Part shown: in pieces, positions 14,848 through 24,601 of the stretch | Position numbering within the stretch: position 1 is the stretch's first letter | How the letters are laid out: each line of letters starts with the position of its first letter | Assembly (NCBI GenBank): GCA_009379995.1 | Contig: WHSR01000020.1 | Span: 1-61,053 of the forward strand | Direction of reading: 5' to 3' | DNA: 61,053 bases | Source: Streptosporangiales bacterium | Lineage (GTDB): Bacteria; Actinomycetota; Actinomycetes; Streptosporangiales; WHSR01 | The notes under the pieces: model-generated | What the model saw: the letters and a program-made list of their open reading frames with translations, nothing else | Databases searched by the model: none | Told to the model about the DNA's origin: nothing | Made by a program: the position numbers and the translations under genes

Positions 14848-17286
14848 ATGACGCGGAACACGGGGGGTGGGCCCGAAGGACAGCAGGGGGACGGGAGAGA
14901 CAGCACGTCGGACGGTGATGGCTGGCGGAGAGACCTCAGCGTGAGGCGGGAGTTGCGGCGTCGGCTCAAGGGCCGGCTGGAGGAGGCGACCACTGCGCAC
15001 CCGGTCGCGCACGCCTTGGTTCTCGCGGCGGCCGACTGGCGGGACGCCGGTTGCGGAATGCCGGTGCCGTTACCGCGACTGCGGGCGCAGGCGGCGCGTC
15101 GCCTGGAGCGGGTACGGCCCAACGGGCTGCTTTCCGGGGACGAGGTGGAGGACGGCCTGGCGTGGGCGACGAGCGAACCGGCCCTGCTGGTCCAGGAGCA
15201 GACCGGGGACGGGCTTCGGGGCTACCGGCTGTCGCCGGAGCTGTGGCCGCGCCTGACCGACCAGCATCTGTACGAACTGCCCGCTGAGGCGGTGCTCGCG
15301 CTCGCGACTCCGCTGGAGGCGGTCGGCGTGGGGGTGCGGGCCATGTTCCTGCAGGACGCTCCGGACCGGGAGTTCGCCACGCGCGCCTGGTCGGACGCCG
15401 TGCACAGCGACGACGAGGACGCGACGGCGCTCGCCCTGTGGTACCTCGCCGACCTCGCCCGTGAGGACGGTCAAGCGTCGGCCGCGCGGGACGCCTTCGC
15501 CCAGGTCATCGAGTCCGATCACTTCGACGCGGCGCCGCGGGCGATGCTGGTCCTGGCCGAGATGGAGCTCGACGGGGGCGACCACGCCGCGGCCCGAACG
15601 CTGCTCCGCGACGTGGTCGCCTCCGGGCACCCCTGCGTGGTAGCGCAGGCGGCGGGCCTGTTGGCCTCGGTATGTCTGCAGGACGACGACACCGCCGGGG
15701 CCGTCGAGGCGCTCCGGCTGGCCGTCGACGCGGACGACGCCCTGTACTCGCCGTACTGCGCGCTGCTGCTGGGCCGGCTGCTGATGCGGGACGACGATCT
15801 CGACGGGGCGCACCGCATGTTCCAGCAGGTGATCGACTCCGGCCATCCGGTTTACGGGGTCGAGGCGTTCGTCGACCTCGGCATGTTGCTGGCCCGCCGC
15901 GACGACGTCGAGGCCGCCAAGCGCACGCTGGGCCAGGCCATCGACCACGACGACCCGCTCGCCGCGCCGGAGCTGTTGCTCGCCCTGGCCGAGGTGCACG
16001 TGCTGGCCGAGGAACTCGGCGAGGCAGAGGAGCTGTTGCAGCGGCTCCGTACCTACCCGCTCGGCCTGTCCCCGAGGAACGCCGCCCAGATGGACTTTCT
16101 GTCCGCGCGCATCGCGATCGGGCGGGGGGATCACGACGAGGCCAACCGGCTGTTCGCGGGCCTGTTCGATGCCGAGGACGCCGACCGGCGGGCCTGGGCC
16201 ACCGAGCTCGCGCTCGCCCTCGCCGGCCATCTGCGCCGGGCCGGAGTGTGCACGGTGCCCGGCAGCGAGCCGCTGCTGCGGTTCCTGATGGGGTCGGAGG
16301 TTGGGGAGCTCGCGGCGTGGGCGGCGTACGGCCTCGGCCGCCTCGCCCATCGGCAGGACCGGCTCGACGAGGCCAGGGACGCCTACCGCCGGGCGGCCCA
16401 GCTGGACGAACCGACGTACGGGCTATCCGTTTCCCTCCGGCTCGCCGAGATCCTCGTCGCCGAGGGTAAGGCGGGGCGTGCGTTGGAGGCGTACCTGGCG
16501 ATCGCCGAGGCGGAACCCACCAAGGTGACCGCCGAGGTCGTCCTGGCGGCGGGACGGCTCGCCGCCTCCCTGGTAGTCGGGCGGGATCAGGCGCTACGCC
16601 GCCTGCGGGAGATGTGCTGGCGACACATCCGGGCGTGGGGACCGTACACGGCGCACGTCGCGTACGCGCTGGGGCGGGTGGAGCTCGACGTGCTCGGTAA
16701 CCCGTACGGCGCGGCAGTCCTCCTGGACGTGGCCCTCGGGGTCGACCAGCAGGACCTGCTGCCCTTCCTCTGGCACCACCTCGGACTGGCCTACGCTCAG
16801 CAGCACGCACCGTTCTCCGCCTCCGAGGCGTTCCAGCGGGCGATGGACACCGAGCACCCCACCGTCGCGCCGCTGGCGGCCCTGGCGCTCGGCTGCCTCG
16901 CGGAGCGCCAACACGACCTGCCGGCCGCGTCCGCCGCCTACCGGCGTGCCCTCGCGGGTGAACACCCGAGGGCCTGGGCGGAGGCCGCGTACGCGCTCGG
17001 CCGGCTGATGCACTGCTGCCAGCCCGACGACGCCGAGGCCGCCTACCACGCGGTGATCGACTCCGCTGACGACGACGTGCCGGAGGCATCCGCCCCCGCC
17101 GTCGTCGGCGCGGCGTTCGCCCACCTCGGCCGGCTCTACGCGGAGCAGGGCAACCGGACGCTGGCCGAGCGGGTGTGGCGGCGGGGGCGGCGTCACCCGA
17201 ACCCAGAGGTCGCCGCCTCGTTCGTGGCCGAGCGCAAGTCCATCGGCCCGGTCCGCCGTCCCCCCAAGGGGGAGGTGCGTCGCTAG
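14848..17286 (+). CDS. Large tetratricopeptide-repeat protein
   Basis: 812 residues from the ATG at 14848 (GAGAGGTG upstream; an in-frame GTG at 14839 is also possible). Residues about 25-135 form a non-TPR, basic, possibly winged-helix-like N-domain (VAHALVLAAADWRDAGCGMP; GYRLSPELWPRL). The rest is at least a dozen TPR/Sel1-like helical pairs of 34-38 residues with acidic loops (IDSGHPVYGVEAFVDLGMLL). Probably a cytoplasmic scaffold or regulator; no enzyme domain seen. Convergent with the oxidoreductase gene, the two stop codons overlapping at one CTAG. Confidence 0.78.
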   Translation: MTRNTGGGPEGQQGDGRDSTSDGDGWRRDLSVRRELRRRLKGRLEEATTAHPVAHALVLAAADWRDAGCGMPVPLPRLRAQAARRLERVRPNGLLSGDEVEDGLAWATSEPALLVQEQTGDGLRGYRLSPELWPRLTDQHLYELPAEAVLALATPLEAVGVGVRAMFLQDAPDREFATRAWSDAVHSDDEDATALALWYLADLAREDGQASAARDAFAQVIESDHFDAAPRAMLVLAEMELDGGDHAAARTLLRDVVASGHPCVVAQAAGLLASVCLQDDDTAGAVEALRLAVDADDALYSPYCALLLGRLLMRDDDLDGAHRMFQQVIDSGHPVYGVEAFVDLGMLLARRDDVEAAKRTLGQAIDHDDPLAAPELLLALAEVHVLAEELGEAEELLQRLRTYPLGLSPRNAAQMDFLSARIAIGRGDHDEANRLFAGLFDAEDADRRAWATELALALAGHLRRAGVCTVPGSEPLLRFLMGSEVGELAAWAAYGLGRLAHRQDRLDEARDAYRRAAQLDEPTYGLSVSLRLAEILVAEGKAGRALEAYLAIAEAEPTKVTAEVVLAAGRLAASLVVGRDQALRRLREMCWRHIRAWGPYTAHVAYALGRVELDVLGNPYGAAVLLDVALGVDQQDLLPFLWHHLGLAYAQQHAPFSASEAFQRAMDTEHPTVAPLAALALGCLAERQHDLPAASAAYRRALAGEHPRAWAEAAYALGRLMHCCQPDDAEAAYHAVIDSADDDVPEASAPAVVGAAFAHLGRLYAEQGNRTLAERVWRRGRRHPNPEVAASFVAERKSIGPVRRPPKGEVRR

Positions 17287-18524
17287 GGTCGCCAGGTGCC
17301 CTGCGCGACCTCGGGCACGAACTCATCGACGTCGGCGGAGTCCCACGCGATCGTTCGGCCCTCCTGCGCCGACAGGTAGCAGGACATCAGCAGACGGGTG
17401 ACGAACAGCCCGTCGTGCAGCGTCTCCGCCGGCATGACGCCGTCGCCGAACGCCCGCACCATGTGCCGGTCCTGCTCGGTGTAGCCGTACGTCGCCGCCT
17501 CGTCCGCCACCACCGGCAGCAGCCCCTGCTCGGCGTTCTGCTTCTCCACCAGGTCCTCGCCCGCCGCGCCGCGTACCTCCCGGCTGAAGAACACTGTGGC
17601 CTCGGTGTCCAGCGAGCTCGCGGCCAGCGAGTACTCCGGGCCGAGCAGCTCGAAGCCGAGCCGAAGCCCCGCGCCGACGTAGCTCCACGAGGTTGTGGCC
17701 TCGGCGACGGCCTGTTGGCCCTCGGCGGTCAGGTAGGTGATCGTCGCGCGGGCGTAGTCCTCGGCGGGTGCGCGGCGGTAGTCGACTTCCGGACCCCAGC
17801 GACGGATCAGCTCGTCCGCGTAGCCGGGGCGGGTCCACTTGAGGCTGGCGATGGACGCGTTCACCGACGTCGGCCGGAGCCACATCAACCGCTCGCCGTC
17901 CGGCGGGGTGAGCAGGTGCCGGCCGGCCTCGACGCTGTGGCACATCATGTCGTTGAGCACGCCACCGCCCTGCATGGCGCCCTGCCAGAACCAGGCCCGG
18001 TGCGGTCCGCTGTGCTCCTCCGCGCAGCGGGCCAGGTACGGGGGCCCGGCGACGGCCGCGCCGCGCCGCCAGACCAGCTCCCGGGCGCGGTTGAGGGCCG
18101 GGGCGAACACCTGGTTCTCCAGGTATCCGTGTGGCAGCCCGGCGCCCTCGATCATCTCGAGAACCTCCTTGGCCTCGGCGACCGTCCGGGCGAGCGGCTT
18201 TTCGACGGCGATGCCGGCGAGCCGGGCCCGACCGGAGGTGACCTCGTCGGTGATGGCGCGTACGGTCTCCACGCGCACGTGGTTCGGGGTCGTCACCCAC
18301 ACCGCGTCCACCCGCGGGTCCCGGACCAGCTCGCCGACGTCCGAGTACGTCGAGGGGTCGCCGACCCGCAGCTCCCGGCAGGCGTCGGCGAGCCGCCGGA
18401 CGGTCCCGGGGTTGCGTCCCTGGATGGCGACGATGTCGGCGTCGCGTACCCCGACGAACGCCTGCACGTGGAAGTCGGCGATGAAGCCGCTGCCCACCAG
18501 TCCGACACCGAGACGGTCGGCCAT
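17283..18524 (-). CDS. Gfo/Idh/MocA-family oxidoreductase
   Basis: 413 residues. N-terminal Rossmann fold with GLVGSGFIADFHVQA and the family EKP motif (AGIAVEKPLARTVAEA), then the alpha/beta domain with catalytic-region WFWQGAMQGGGVLNDMMCHSVE. Typical NAD(P)-dependent sugar, inositol or sugar-acid dehydrogenase. It closes the minus-strand sugar ABC operon (32 bases after the last permease), so it probably oxidises the imported sugar or polyol. Confidence 0.9.
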   Translation of the reverse strand: MADRLGVGLVGSGFIADFHVQAFVGVRDADIVAIQGRNPGTVRRLADACRELRVGDPSTYSDVGELVRDPRVDAVWVTTPNHVRVETVRAITDEVTSGRARLAGIAVEKPLARTVAEAKEVLEMIEGAGLPHGYLENQVFAPALNRARELVWRRGAAVAGPPYLARCAEEHSGPHRAWFWQGAMQGGGVLNDMMCHSVEAGRHLLTPPDGERLMWLRPTSVNASIASLKWTRPGYADELIRRWGPEVDYRRAPAEDYARATITYLTAEGQQAVAEATTSWSYVGAGLRLGFELLGPEYSLAASSLDTEATVFFSREVRGAAGEDLVEKQNAEQGLLPVVADEAATYGYTEQDRHMVRAFGDGVMPAETLHDGLFVTRLLMSCYLSAQEGRTIAWDSADVDEFVPEVAQGTWRP

Positions 18525-18555
18525 GGATGTCGCTCCTCTTCTCTTCGTTACCCGG

Positions 18556-19623
18556 TCAACTTCGCAGTCTCCGGCCCCGGCCGTAGACGGAAAGCACGGC
18601 GAGCAGGACGGCTCCGTAGATGATCTGTCGGGGTGCGTCGCTCCCGGACTCCCCGATCTGCAGGATGTCCAGGAAAGACCCCAACACGGTGAGCAGGACC
18701 GCGCCGACGGCGGTACCCAGGTATCCGCCGACCCCTCCTACCAGCGCGGTCCCGCCCACCACGACGGCGGCGATGCTGGGCAGCATGTAGCCGTCGGCGA
18801 GCCGGAGGAACACCGACTGGGTGTAGCCGAGCAGCAACAGCCCGCCGACGCCGGCGAACACGCTGGACAGCGTGTACACGCCGAGAACCATCCGGCGAAC
18901 CCGGACCCCGGACAGGTACGCCGTCCGGCGGCCCGCGCCCATCGCGTACACCCGCCACCCGAACGTGGTGCGGCGCAGCAGCCACAGCACGCCCAGGATG
19001 AGGCCGAGCCACAGCCACAGCACGCCGGGTATGCCGAGCACCGTGTTGCCGGCGACCAGTTCCCGCAGCGCCGGCGCCACCGAGCCCTTGGGCTGGCCGC
19101 CGGTGTACAGCCGGATCGCCCCCTGTACGACGCCGATCATTCCGAGCGTCATCACCAGCGGCGGCACCCGGAAGAACGTGATCCCGACCCCGTTGACCAG
19201 GCCGACGCAGGCCGCTGCGACCAGCGCGAACAGGATCCCCTGGACCAGGTTGGCGTTGGAACCCTCCATCACGCGGGAGGCGACGATCGCGGCCAGCGTG
19301 GCGACGGCGCCGACGGACAGGTCGATGCCCTCGCCGCCGGACAGGATCACGATGGTCTGGCCGATCGCGATGACCCCGAGGAAGGCCGACACCGTCAGCA
19401 GGTTCAGCACCTGGGGGTACGACGCGAAGCCAGGCGAGATCAGCGCCGCGACGGCCCAGAGGGCGACGGCCAGCGCCCCGGCCAGCAGCACGGGGTGGCC
19501 GGTCAGCCGGCCGAGCCCACGGCCAGGTCCACCACGTCCACCGCCGGGTCCACCGCGTCCCGCGGTGTCCGGGGCCGACTCGGCACCCCCGGCCCGTCGC
19601 CCGGTGTCGAGCCGCTCGGTCAC
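18556..19623 (-). CDS. CUT2-type sugar ABC permease (second of operon)
   Basis: 355 residues with about ten membrane segments and the RbsC-family glycine-rich block GEGIDLSVGAVATLAAIVAS. An N-terminal Gly/Arg/Pro-rich cytoplasmic tail of about 45 residues is longer than usual. Overlaps the preceding permease gene by 4 bases. With the other permease it is expected to form a heterodimeric channel. Confidence 0.9.
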   Translation of the reverse strand: MTERLDTGRRAGGAESAPDTAGRGGPGGGRGGPGRGLGRLTGHPVLLAGALAVALWAVAALISPGFASYPQVLNLLTVSAFLGVIAIGQTIVILSGGEGIDLSVGAVATLAAIVASRVMEGSNANLVQGILFALVAAACVGLVNGVGITFFRVPPLVMTLGMIGVVQGAIRLYTGGQPKGSVAPALRELVAGNTVLGIPGVLWLWLGLILGVLWLLRRTTFGWRVYAMGAGRRTAYLSGVRVRRMVLGVYTLSSVFAGVGGLLLLGYTQSVFLRLADGYMLPSIAAVVVGGTALVGGVGGYLGTAVGAVLLTVLGSFLDILQIGESGSDAPRQIIYGAVLLAVLSVYGRGRRLRS

Positions 19624-20606
19624 GGTCCGGCCCCCCGTCCCCGCGCGGTGAGCAGGCCGGCGAGCGCGATCGCCACGATGATGATCGCTCCGGTGACCAG
19701 CTCCCGGGCGGTGGTCGGGACCCGGGCGAAGAACACCAGGCTCTGGATCAGCACCAGGACGACCGCGCCGACGATCGCCCCGCCGGCCCCGCCCGCACCG
19801 CCGGACAGCCGGGTGCCGCCGATGACCAGGGCGGCGATCGAGGTGAGGGTCAGCGAGTTACCGAGGAACGGGTCACCCGATCCGGAGTTGGCGAGCAGGG
19901 CGAACCCGGCGAGCGCGGCGAAGGTCCCGCCGGCGACGTAGCTCAGCAACCGGACGGCGGTGACCGGCACCGCGGAGGCGTACGCGGCGCCCTCGTTGCC
20001 GCCGACCGCGTACACGTGCCGGCCGAACCGGTGCGCGAGCACCGCCCGCCAGGCCAGCCACAGCAGCAGGAGCAGGACGGCCGGCACCGGGATCGCCCGG
20101 GCTATGACCTGTCGATAGCCGAGCGTCACCAGGGACGGAACCTCACCGCCGGGCGTCGGCAGGATCAGCAGGGCCAGCCCGGCGAACACGAAGCTGGAGG
20201 CGAAGGTCGCGACGATCGGCTGCAGCCGCACCACGGCGACGGCGAGCCCGTTCACCAGCCCGCAGCCGACGCCGACGAGCAGCCCGGCGCCCAGCGCGAG
20301 CGGGAGCCTGTCGGGCTGACCGGCCACGAGCTGCACGGTGACGACGCTGGACAGGGTGACGATCGTGCCGATGGACAGGTCGATGCCTCCACCGAGGACG
20401 ACGATGACCTGGCCGACCGTCACGATGGCGACCGGCAGCACGGCGGCGAAGTTCGAGGTGAGGCCGTACGGGGTGAAGAAGCCGTCCTGCAGTACCGCGC
20501 TCGCCGCGACCGTGGCGACCAGCAGGACCGCCGTCGCCACGGTCGGCATCCGCGCCCCCAGCAACGGGCGTAGCGGCCCGGCGGAGAGGGCGGAGGGGCG
20601 GGTCAC
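19620..20606 (-). CDS. CUT2-type sugar ABC permease (first of operon)
   Basis: 328 residues, about ten membrane segments, RbsC-like block GGGIDLSIGTIVTLSSVVTV. Overlaps the ATPase gene upstream and the second permease downstream by 4 bases each. Substrate probably a monosaccharide or polyol, judged by the Gfo/Idh/MocA gene in the same operon. Confidence 0.9.
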   Translation of the reverse strand: MTRPSALSAGPLRPLLGARMPTVATAVLLVATVAASAVLQDGFFTPYGLTSNFAAVLPVAIVTVGQVIVVLGGGIDLSIGTIVTLSSVVTVQLVAGQPDRLPLALGAGLLVGVGCGLVNGLAVAVVRLQPIVATFASSFVFAGLALLILPTPGGEVPSLVTLGYRQVIARAIPVPAVLLLLLWLAWRAVLAHRFGRHVYAVGGNEGAAYASAVPVTAVRLLSYVAGGTFAALAGFALLANSGSGDPFLGNSLTLTSIAALVIGGTRLSGGAGGAGGAIVGAVVLVLIQSLVFFARVPTTARELVTGAIIIVAIALAGLLTARGRGAGP

Positions 20607-22120
20607 GGCCCGTTCCCGTGCACCTGGAGGGCGCTGGCCAACAGCGCGTCCTCGGTGAGTTCCGGGCCGGACAGCTCGCCGGTGACCCGTCCCTCGAACA
20701 TCACCAACACCCGGTCACAGACCTCGGTCAGCTCGCGGTCGTCGCTCGAGCTCAGCACCACCGCGGCGCCGTCCGCGGCGAGCCCCCGGACCAGGTCGAA
20801 CAGTTCGGCCTTGGCGCCGACGTCGATGCCCTTCAGCGGGTCGTCCATCAGCACGATCCGGGGCCGGCCGGGCAGCCACTTGCCGACGACCGCCTTCTGC
20901 TGGTTGCCGCCGGACAGCGACCCGGCCGGCTCGTCCAGGGACCCGTACCGGGCGTTCACCCGGACGGCGGCCTCGCGTGCCGAGGCGAGCTCGCGGGCCC
21001 GGGACAGCGGTAGCCGGAGCCGCGACCGACGCCCGAGGCTGGGCAGCGCCAGGTTTTCCACCAGCGGACGCCGCAGCAGCAGACCCTCGGTCGCCCGGTT
21101 GCCGGGCACGTACGCGAAGCCGGCAGCGACGGCCTGCGCGGGCGACGACGCGTGCACGTCGGCGCCGTCCACCCGCACCGTGCCGTTCCGCCGGCGCAGC
21201 ACCCCGAACAGGGTGGCCAGCAGCTCGGACTGACCCTGGCCCTGCAGGCCGCCGACCCCCAGCACCTCGCCGGCCCGCACCGAGAACGAGACGTCGTGTA
21301 CCCGGTCGGCGGCCAGGTTGCTGACCTTGAGCCGTACCTGCCGCTCGGCTGGCCCGCCGCGGCGATCCTCCCGCTTCGGCGCGGCGAGCTCGCCGACCAT
21401 CAGCCGGACCAGCTCACCCTCGTCGGTCTGCGGGATCGGCACGGTGGCCACCGTTCGGCCGCCGCGCATGATCGTGGCCCGCTGGGAGATCCGCTGCACC
21501 TCGGCCAGCCGGTGCGAGGTGAACACGACCAGCACGCCGCGGTCGGCCAGCTCGCGGACGACGGAAAGGAGAACCTCCACCTGGCCGCTGCGCAGCGATG
21601 CGGTCGCCTCGTCGAGGACGAGGATGCTGGGCTCTCGAACCAGGGCCTTGCAGATCTCCACCAGCTGCCGTTCCCCGGGGGCGAGGTCCCGTACCGGCGC
21701 CTCGGCGGGCGGCCGGCCGCCGAACGCCTCCGCGAACCTGTCCAGGGCCGGTCGCGCCGCAGCCCGCGCCCTCCCGCGATCCAGGAAGCCCAGCCGGCGG
21801 GCGGGCTCCACCCCGAGCACCAGGTTGTCCAGCACGCTCAGCTCGTCCACCAGGCTCAGCTCCTGGTAGACCGCGGCCACCCCGGCGCGCAGCGCGTCGC
21901 GCGGGCCGCGTACGGACAGCGGCCGGCCGTCGATCGCCACCCGGGCCGCGTCCGGGGCGACGACCCCGGTGAGCACCTTGAGCAGGGTGCTCTTACCCGA
22001 GCCGTTGGGGCCGAGGAGGGCATGCACCTCACCGCGTTCGGCGGAGAAGTCGGCGCCGTCGGCGGCGACCACGCCCCCGTACCGCTTGTGCACCCCCCTC
22101 ATCTCCAGGAAGGGCGTCAC
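20603..22120 (-). CDS. CUT2-type sugar ABC ATPase (two nucleotide-binding domains, RbsA-like)
   Basis: 505 residues from the GTG at 22120, which overlaps the stop of the binding-protein gene (GTGA); an ATG at 22102 is less likely because it lacks the family's first strand. First domain has Walker A GPNGSGKST and signature-like LAPGERQLVEICKAL; second has degenerate P-loop GLQGQGQSE and signature LSGGNQQKAVVGKWL. This asymmetry is normal for RbsA/MglA/XylG. Confidence 0.92.
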   Translation of the reverse strand: MTPFLEMRGVHKRYGGVVAADGADFSAERGEVHALLGPNGSGKSTLLKVLTGVVAPDAARVAIDGRPLSVRGPRDALRAGVAAVYQELSLVDELSVLDNLVLGVEPARRLGFLDRGRARAAARPALDRFAEAFGGRPPAEAPVRDLAPGERQLVEICKALVREPSILVLDEATASLRSGQVEVLLSVVRELADRGVLVVFTSHRLAEVQRISQRATIMRGGRTVATVPIPQTDEGELVRLMVGELAAPKREDRRGGPAERQVRLKVSNLAADRVHDVSFSVRAGEVLGVGGLQGQGQSELLATLFGVLRRRNGTVRVDGADVHASSPAQAVAAGFAYVPGNRATEGLLLRRPLVENLALPSLGRRSRLRLPLSRARELASAREAAVRVNARYGSLDEPAGSLSGGNQQKAVVGKWLPGRPRIVLMDDPLKGIDVGAKAELFDLVRGLAADGAAVVLSSSDDRELTEVCDRVLVMFEGRVTGELSGPELTEDALLASALQVHGNGP

Positions 22121-23220
22121 CGGAAGTAGGTGTCCGCTTCTCGTGCGCTGATCGTGCCGTCGAGGGCGTAGGCGTCCGGTTCGTCCTGGACCTCCGCCCA
22201 CAGCTCGTCGAAGTTCTCGTTCGTCACCACATCGGGGATCGGTACGTACACGGTGTTGCCGTCCGAGACCACCTCGGACTTGAGCTGCTTGTCCTGCAGC
22301 ATCCGGACGGCGATGTGCAGCGCGGAGCCCGCGACGCCCGGCGGGTTCACCACGCCGATGGTCTCGAAGTCGCCCTGCTGCCGCTGGTCGGCCCACTGGC
22401 GCATGAACCCGACCCGGGCCTCTCCGGTAAGTACCAGGTCGTCGAGCTTGCCCGCGCCCTTGACGGCCTGGAAGACGCCGAGCGCCATGCCATCCTGGGT
22501 CCAGATGCCGTCCAGGTCGGGATGGCTGGCGAGCATGTTCGACGTCACCTGCTGGCCGGTGGCCTGGTCCCAGTCCCCGTTGGTGACGGTCTCGATCTTG
22601 ACCTGGCCGTCCTCGAGAGCCTGCCGGGCGGCGGCCCAGCGGGCCTCGTTCGCCGGGTGGCCGTCGACCCCGTTCACCACGCCGACCGAGTCACCGGCCT
22701 CGAGCTGCTCGGCGAGCCATTCGGCGGACCTGCGCGCCCACTCGCCCTGGTCGATGACCACATTGGTGACGTCCTGGCTCTGCACCGCCTGGTCGGTCGC
22801 GACGACCAGGATGCCCTTCTGCTTGGCCTCGGTGAACACCGCGTTCAGCGCGGTCGGAGAGTTCGGGTTGACGATGATGGCGTCCACGCCGGTGTTGATC
22901 AGGTTGCGGATCTGCTGGATCTGGCCGTTGACGTCAACGTCGGCGCTCTCCACCACGAGCTCGTCGACGACGCCCTGCTGCTTGTAGGTGTCGAAGACGG
23001 TTCGTACGTCGTCGAGCATCTGGGTCCGCCACTCGCTGCCGACGAACCCGTTGCTCACGCCGATCGTGAAGGTGTCCTGTCCCTCGTCGCCTCCCCCGCC
23101 CGAAGGACTCGGTGAGCTGCACGCACCCACCGCGAACAAGGCCAGCCCGGCCAACGCGGCAGCTCCGGACCGCCACGTCGTCCTCTTCGCGGGCCTGCCG
23201 AACAACGCTGTCCAGCCCAT
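22117..23220 (-). CDS. Sugar-binding lipoprotein of CUT2 ABC transporter
   Basis: 367 residues. Signal peptide with lipobox (VGAC, Cys about 34), Ser/Gly-rich linker, then a type-1 periplasmic-binding fold (DTFTIGVSNGFVGSEWRTQM; VDAIIVNPNSPTALN; MLASHPDLDGIWTQDG). The GSEWR and NGDWDQ segments resemble sugar or polyol binders. Second gene of the operon, 9 bases after the ROK regulator. Confidence 0.9.
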   Translation of the reverse strand: MGWTALFGRPAKRTTWRSGAAALAGLALFAVGACSSPSPSGGGGDEGQDTFTIGVSNGFVGSEWRTQMLDDVRTVFDTYKQQGVVDELVVESADVDVNGQIQQIRNLINTGVDAIIVNPNSPTALNAVFTEAKQKGILVVATDQAVQSQDVTNVVIDQGEWARRSAEWLAEQLEAGDSVGVVNGVDGHPANEARWAAARQALEDGQVKIETVTNGDWDQATGQQVTSNMLASHPDLDGIWTQDGMALGVFQAVKGAGKLDDLVLTGEARVGFMRQWADQRQQGDFETIGVVNPPGVAGSALHIAVRMLQDKQLKSEVVSDGNTVYVPIPDVVTNENFDELWAEVQDEPDAYALDGTISAREADTYFR

Positions 23221-23229
23221 CTGCGCCTC

Positions 23230-24462
23230 CTACGTGCCTGTGGCTGCTAGCACCCGGTCAACATGAGCGGGGGCGAGGAAATGCTCGATCGCGAGGATCC
23301 CGGCGCCGAGGACCGCAGCGTCCCGGCCGGTGCGGCTCGGCAGGATCTCCAGGCCGTGCGTGGCGAGCGGCGCCGACCTGCGGTAGATCGCCTCGCGGAT
23401 GCCGGCGAGCACGTGCTCGTGCACGGTGGCCAGCACGCCGCCGACGACGATGACCTCGGGGTTGAAGAAGTTGACGAGTCCGGCGAGGACCTCACCGACC
23501 AACCGCCCGGCCTCCCGGACCAGGCGGAGCGCCTGCGGGTCACCGGCGTGCACCAACTCGACCACCTCACGGCCGGAGCCGGCGTCCAAGCCGAGCTGGG
23601 AGAGCCGGCGGGCCAGCGCCGCGCCACCGGCCACCGCCTCCAGGCACGCGCTGTTGCCGCACCGGCATCCGGCCTCGTCGTGCCCGCTCACCCGGATGTG
23701 CCCGATGTCGCCGGCGCAGCCCTGCGCGCCGCGGTGCAGCTGCCTGTCGGCGATGATCCCGCAGCCGATACCGGTGCCGATCTTCACGTACAGCAGGTAT
23801 CGAGCGTTCGGGAAGCAGTTTCGATGCTCGCCCAGGGCCATGACGTTGACGTCGTTGTCGACGAGGACGTCCACGTCGTAGGACGCGGTGAAGAACTCCG
23901 GGATCGGGTACTCGTTCCAGCCCGGCATGATCGGCGGACTGACCGGGCGGCCGCTGGCGAACTCCACCGGCCCGGGCACGCCCATCCCTATCGCCCGTAC
24001 CGCGCGCACCGGGATGTCGGTCTCGCCGAGCATCTCGTGCATGCGCCGGTCGACGTGGGTGAGGGTCTCCTCCGGCCCGATCGCGATGTCCAGTGGGTCC
24101 TCGCGGACGGCGAGCAGCTCGCCGCCGATGTGCATGATCGCCATCCGGCAGTGCGTTGCGCCGAGGTCGACCCCGACCACCACGTTGTCCTCGGTCCGCA
24201 GCCGGAGCTGCCTCGGTGGCCGGCCGCCGGTGGACTCGCCGTCCTCGACCTCCCGGATCAGGCCGCGCGCCATCAGCGCGTCGACTCGATGGGACACGGT
24301 CGACCGGGCGAGCCCGGTCTCCCGCGCGAGGTCGGCGCGGGTGGTCGCCGCGCCCGCGCTGATGAGCGCCAACACTTCGCCCGGCGAGCCGATGGTGGTT
24401 CGCCGGTCCTCCGAACCCGAGAGCATCGCCGTTACAGTACGTACAAGTTTGACCGTATTCAA
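23230..24462 (-). CDS. ROK-family transcriptional regulator of the sugar operon
   Basis: 410 residues from a TTG at 24462, chosen because GGAGG (24473-24477) is well placed; the ATG at 24426 (398 residues) has no clear ribosome site. N-terminal winged helix (TTRADLARETGLARSTVSHR), then the ROK sugar-kinase-like fold with GVDLGATHCRMAI, the zinc-binding ROK motif CRCGNSACLEAVAGG and a His in GDIGHIRVSG. First gene of the sugar operon; probably represses it until the sugar binds. Confidence 0.88.
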   Translation of the reverse strand: MNTVKLVRTVTAMLSGSEDRRTTIGSPGEVLALISAGAATTRADLARETGLARSTVSHRVDALMARGLIREVEDGESTGGRPPRQLRLRTEDNVVVGVDLGATHCRMAIMHIGGELLAVREDPLDIAIGPEETLTHVDRRMHEMLGETDIPVRAVRAIGMGVPGPVEFASGRPVSPPIMPGWNEYPIPEFFTASYDVDVLVDNDVNVMALGEHRNCFPNARYLLYVKIGTGIGCGIIADRQLHRGAQGCAGDIGHIRVSGHDEAGCRCGNSACLEAVAGGAALARRLSQLGLDAGSGREVVELVHAGDPQALRLVREAGRLVGEVLAGLVNFFNPEVIVVGGVLATVHEHVLAGIREAIYRRSAPLATHGLEILPSRTGRDAAVLGAGILAIEHFLAPAHVDRVLAATGT

Positions 24463-24465
24463 TAC
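24455..24465. promoter_or_regulatory. GTATT-C-AATAC dyad over the ROK start codon
   Basis: Perfect 11-bp palindrome GTATTCAATAC covers the TTG start at 24460-24462 on the minus strand. The palindromic GTACGTAC lies just downstream at 24438-24445. ROK repressors bind AT-rich dyads near their own operons, so autoregulation is plausible. Confidence 0.4.
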
Positions 24466-24543
24466 TTCTATGCCTCCTTCTCTGACCAAAGCCGGCCAAC
24501 TTAGTTCGCTGAGCGACCTAGGTCCGTGGCCATGCCGGCACGG

Positions 24544-24561
24544 ATACCGGGCCGGGGTAAT
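24544..24561 (+). promoter_or_regulatory. Candidate CsoR operator
   Basis: ATACCGGGCCGGGGTAAT has inverted TACC/GGTA ends around a G/C centre, as in CsoR-family operators, about 40 bp before the csoR ATG. Weak by eye. Confidence 0.35.
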
Positions 24562-24601
24562 CTTGAGAAGGGAGAACGTGTGACCCCAGCGGAGGCAGGG
24601 C

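Noticed and set aside
15506..17326. Minus-strand frame of about 600 codons across the TPR gene
   Set aside because: Arg/Pro/Gly-rich low-complexity translation with no motifs; the plus strand encodes regular TPRs.
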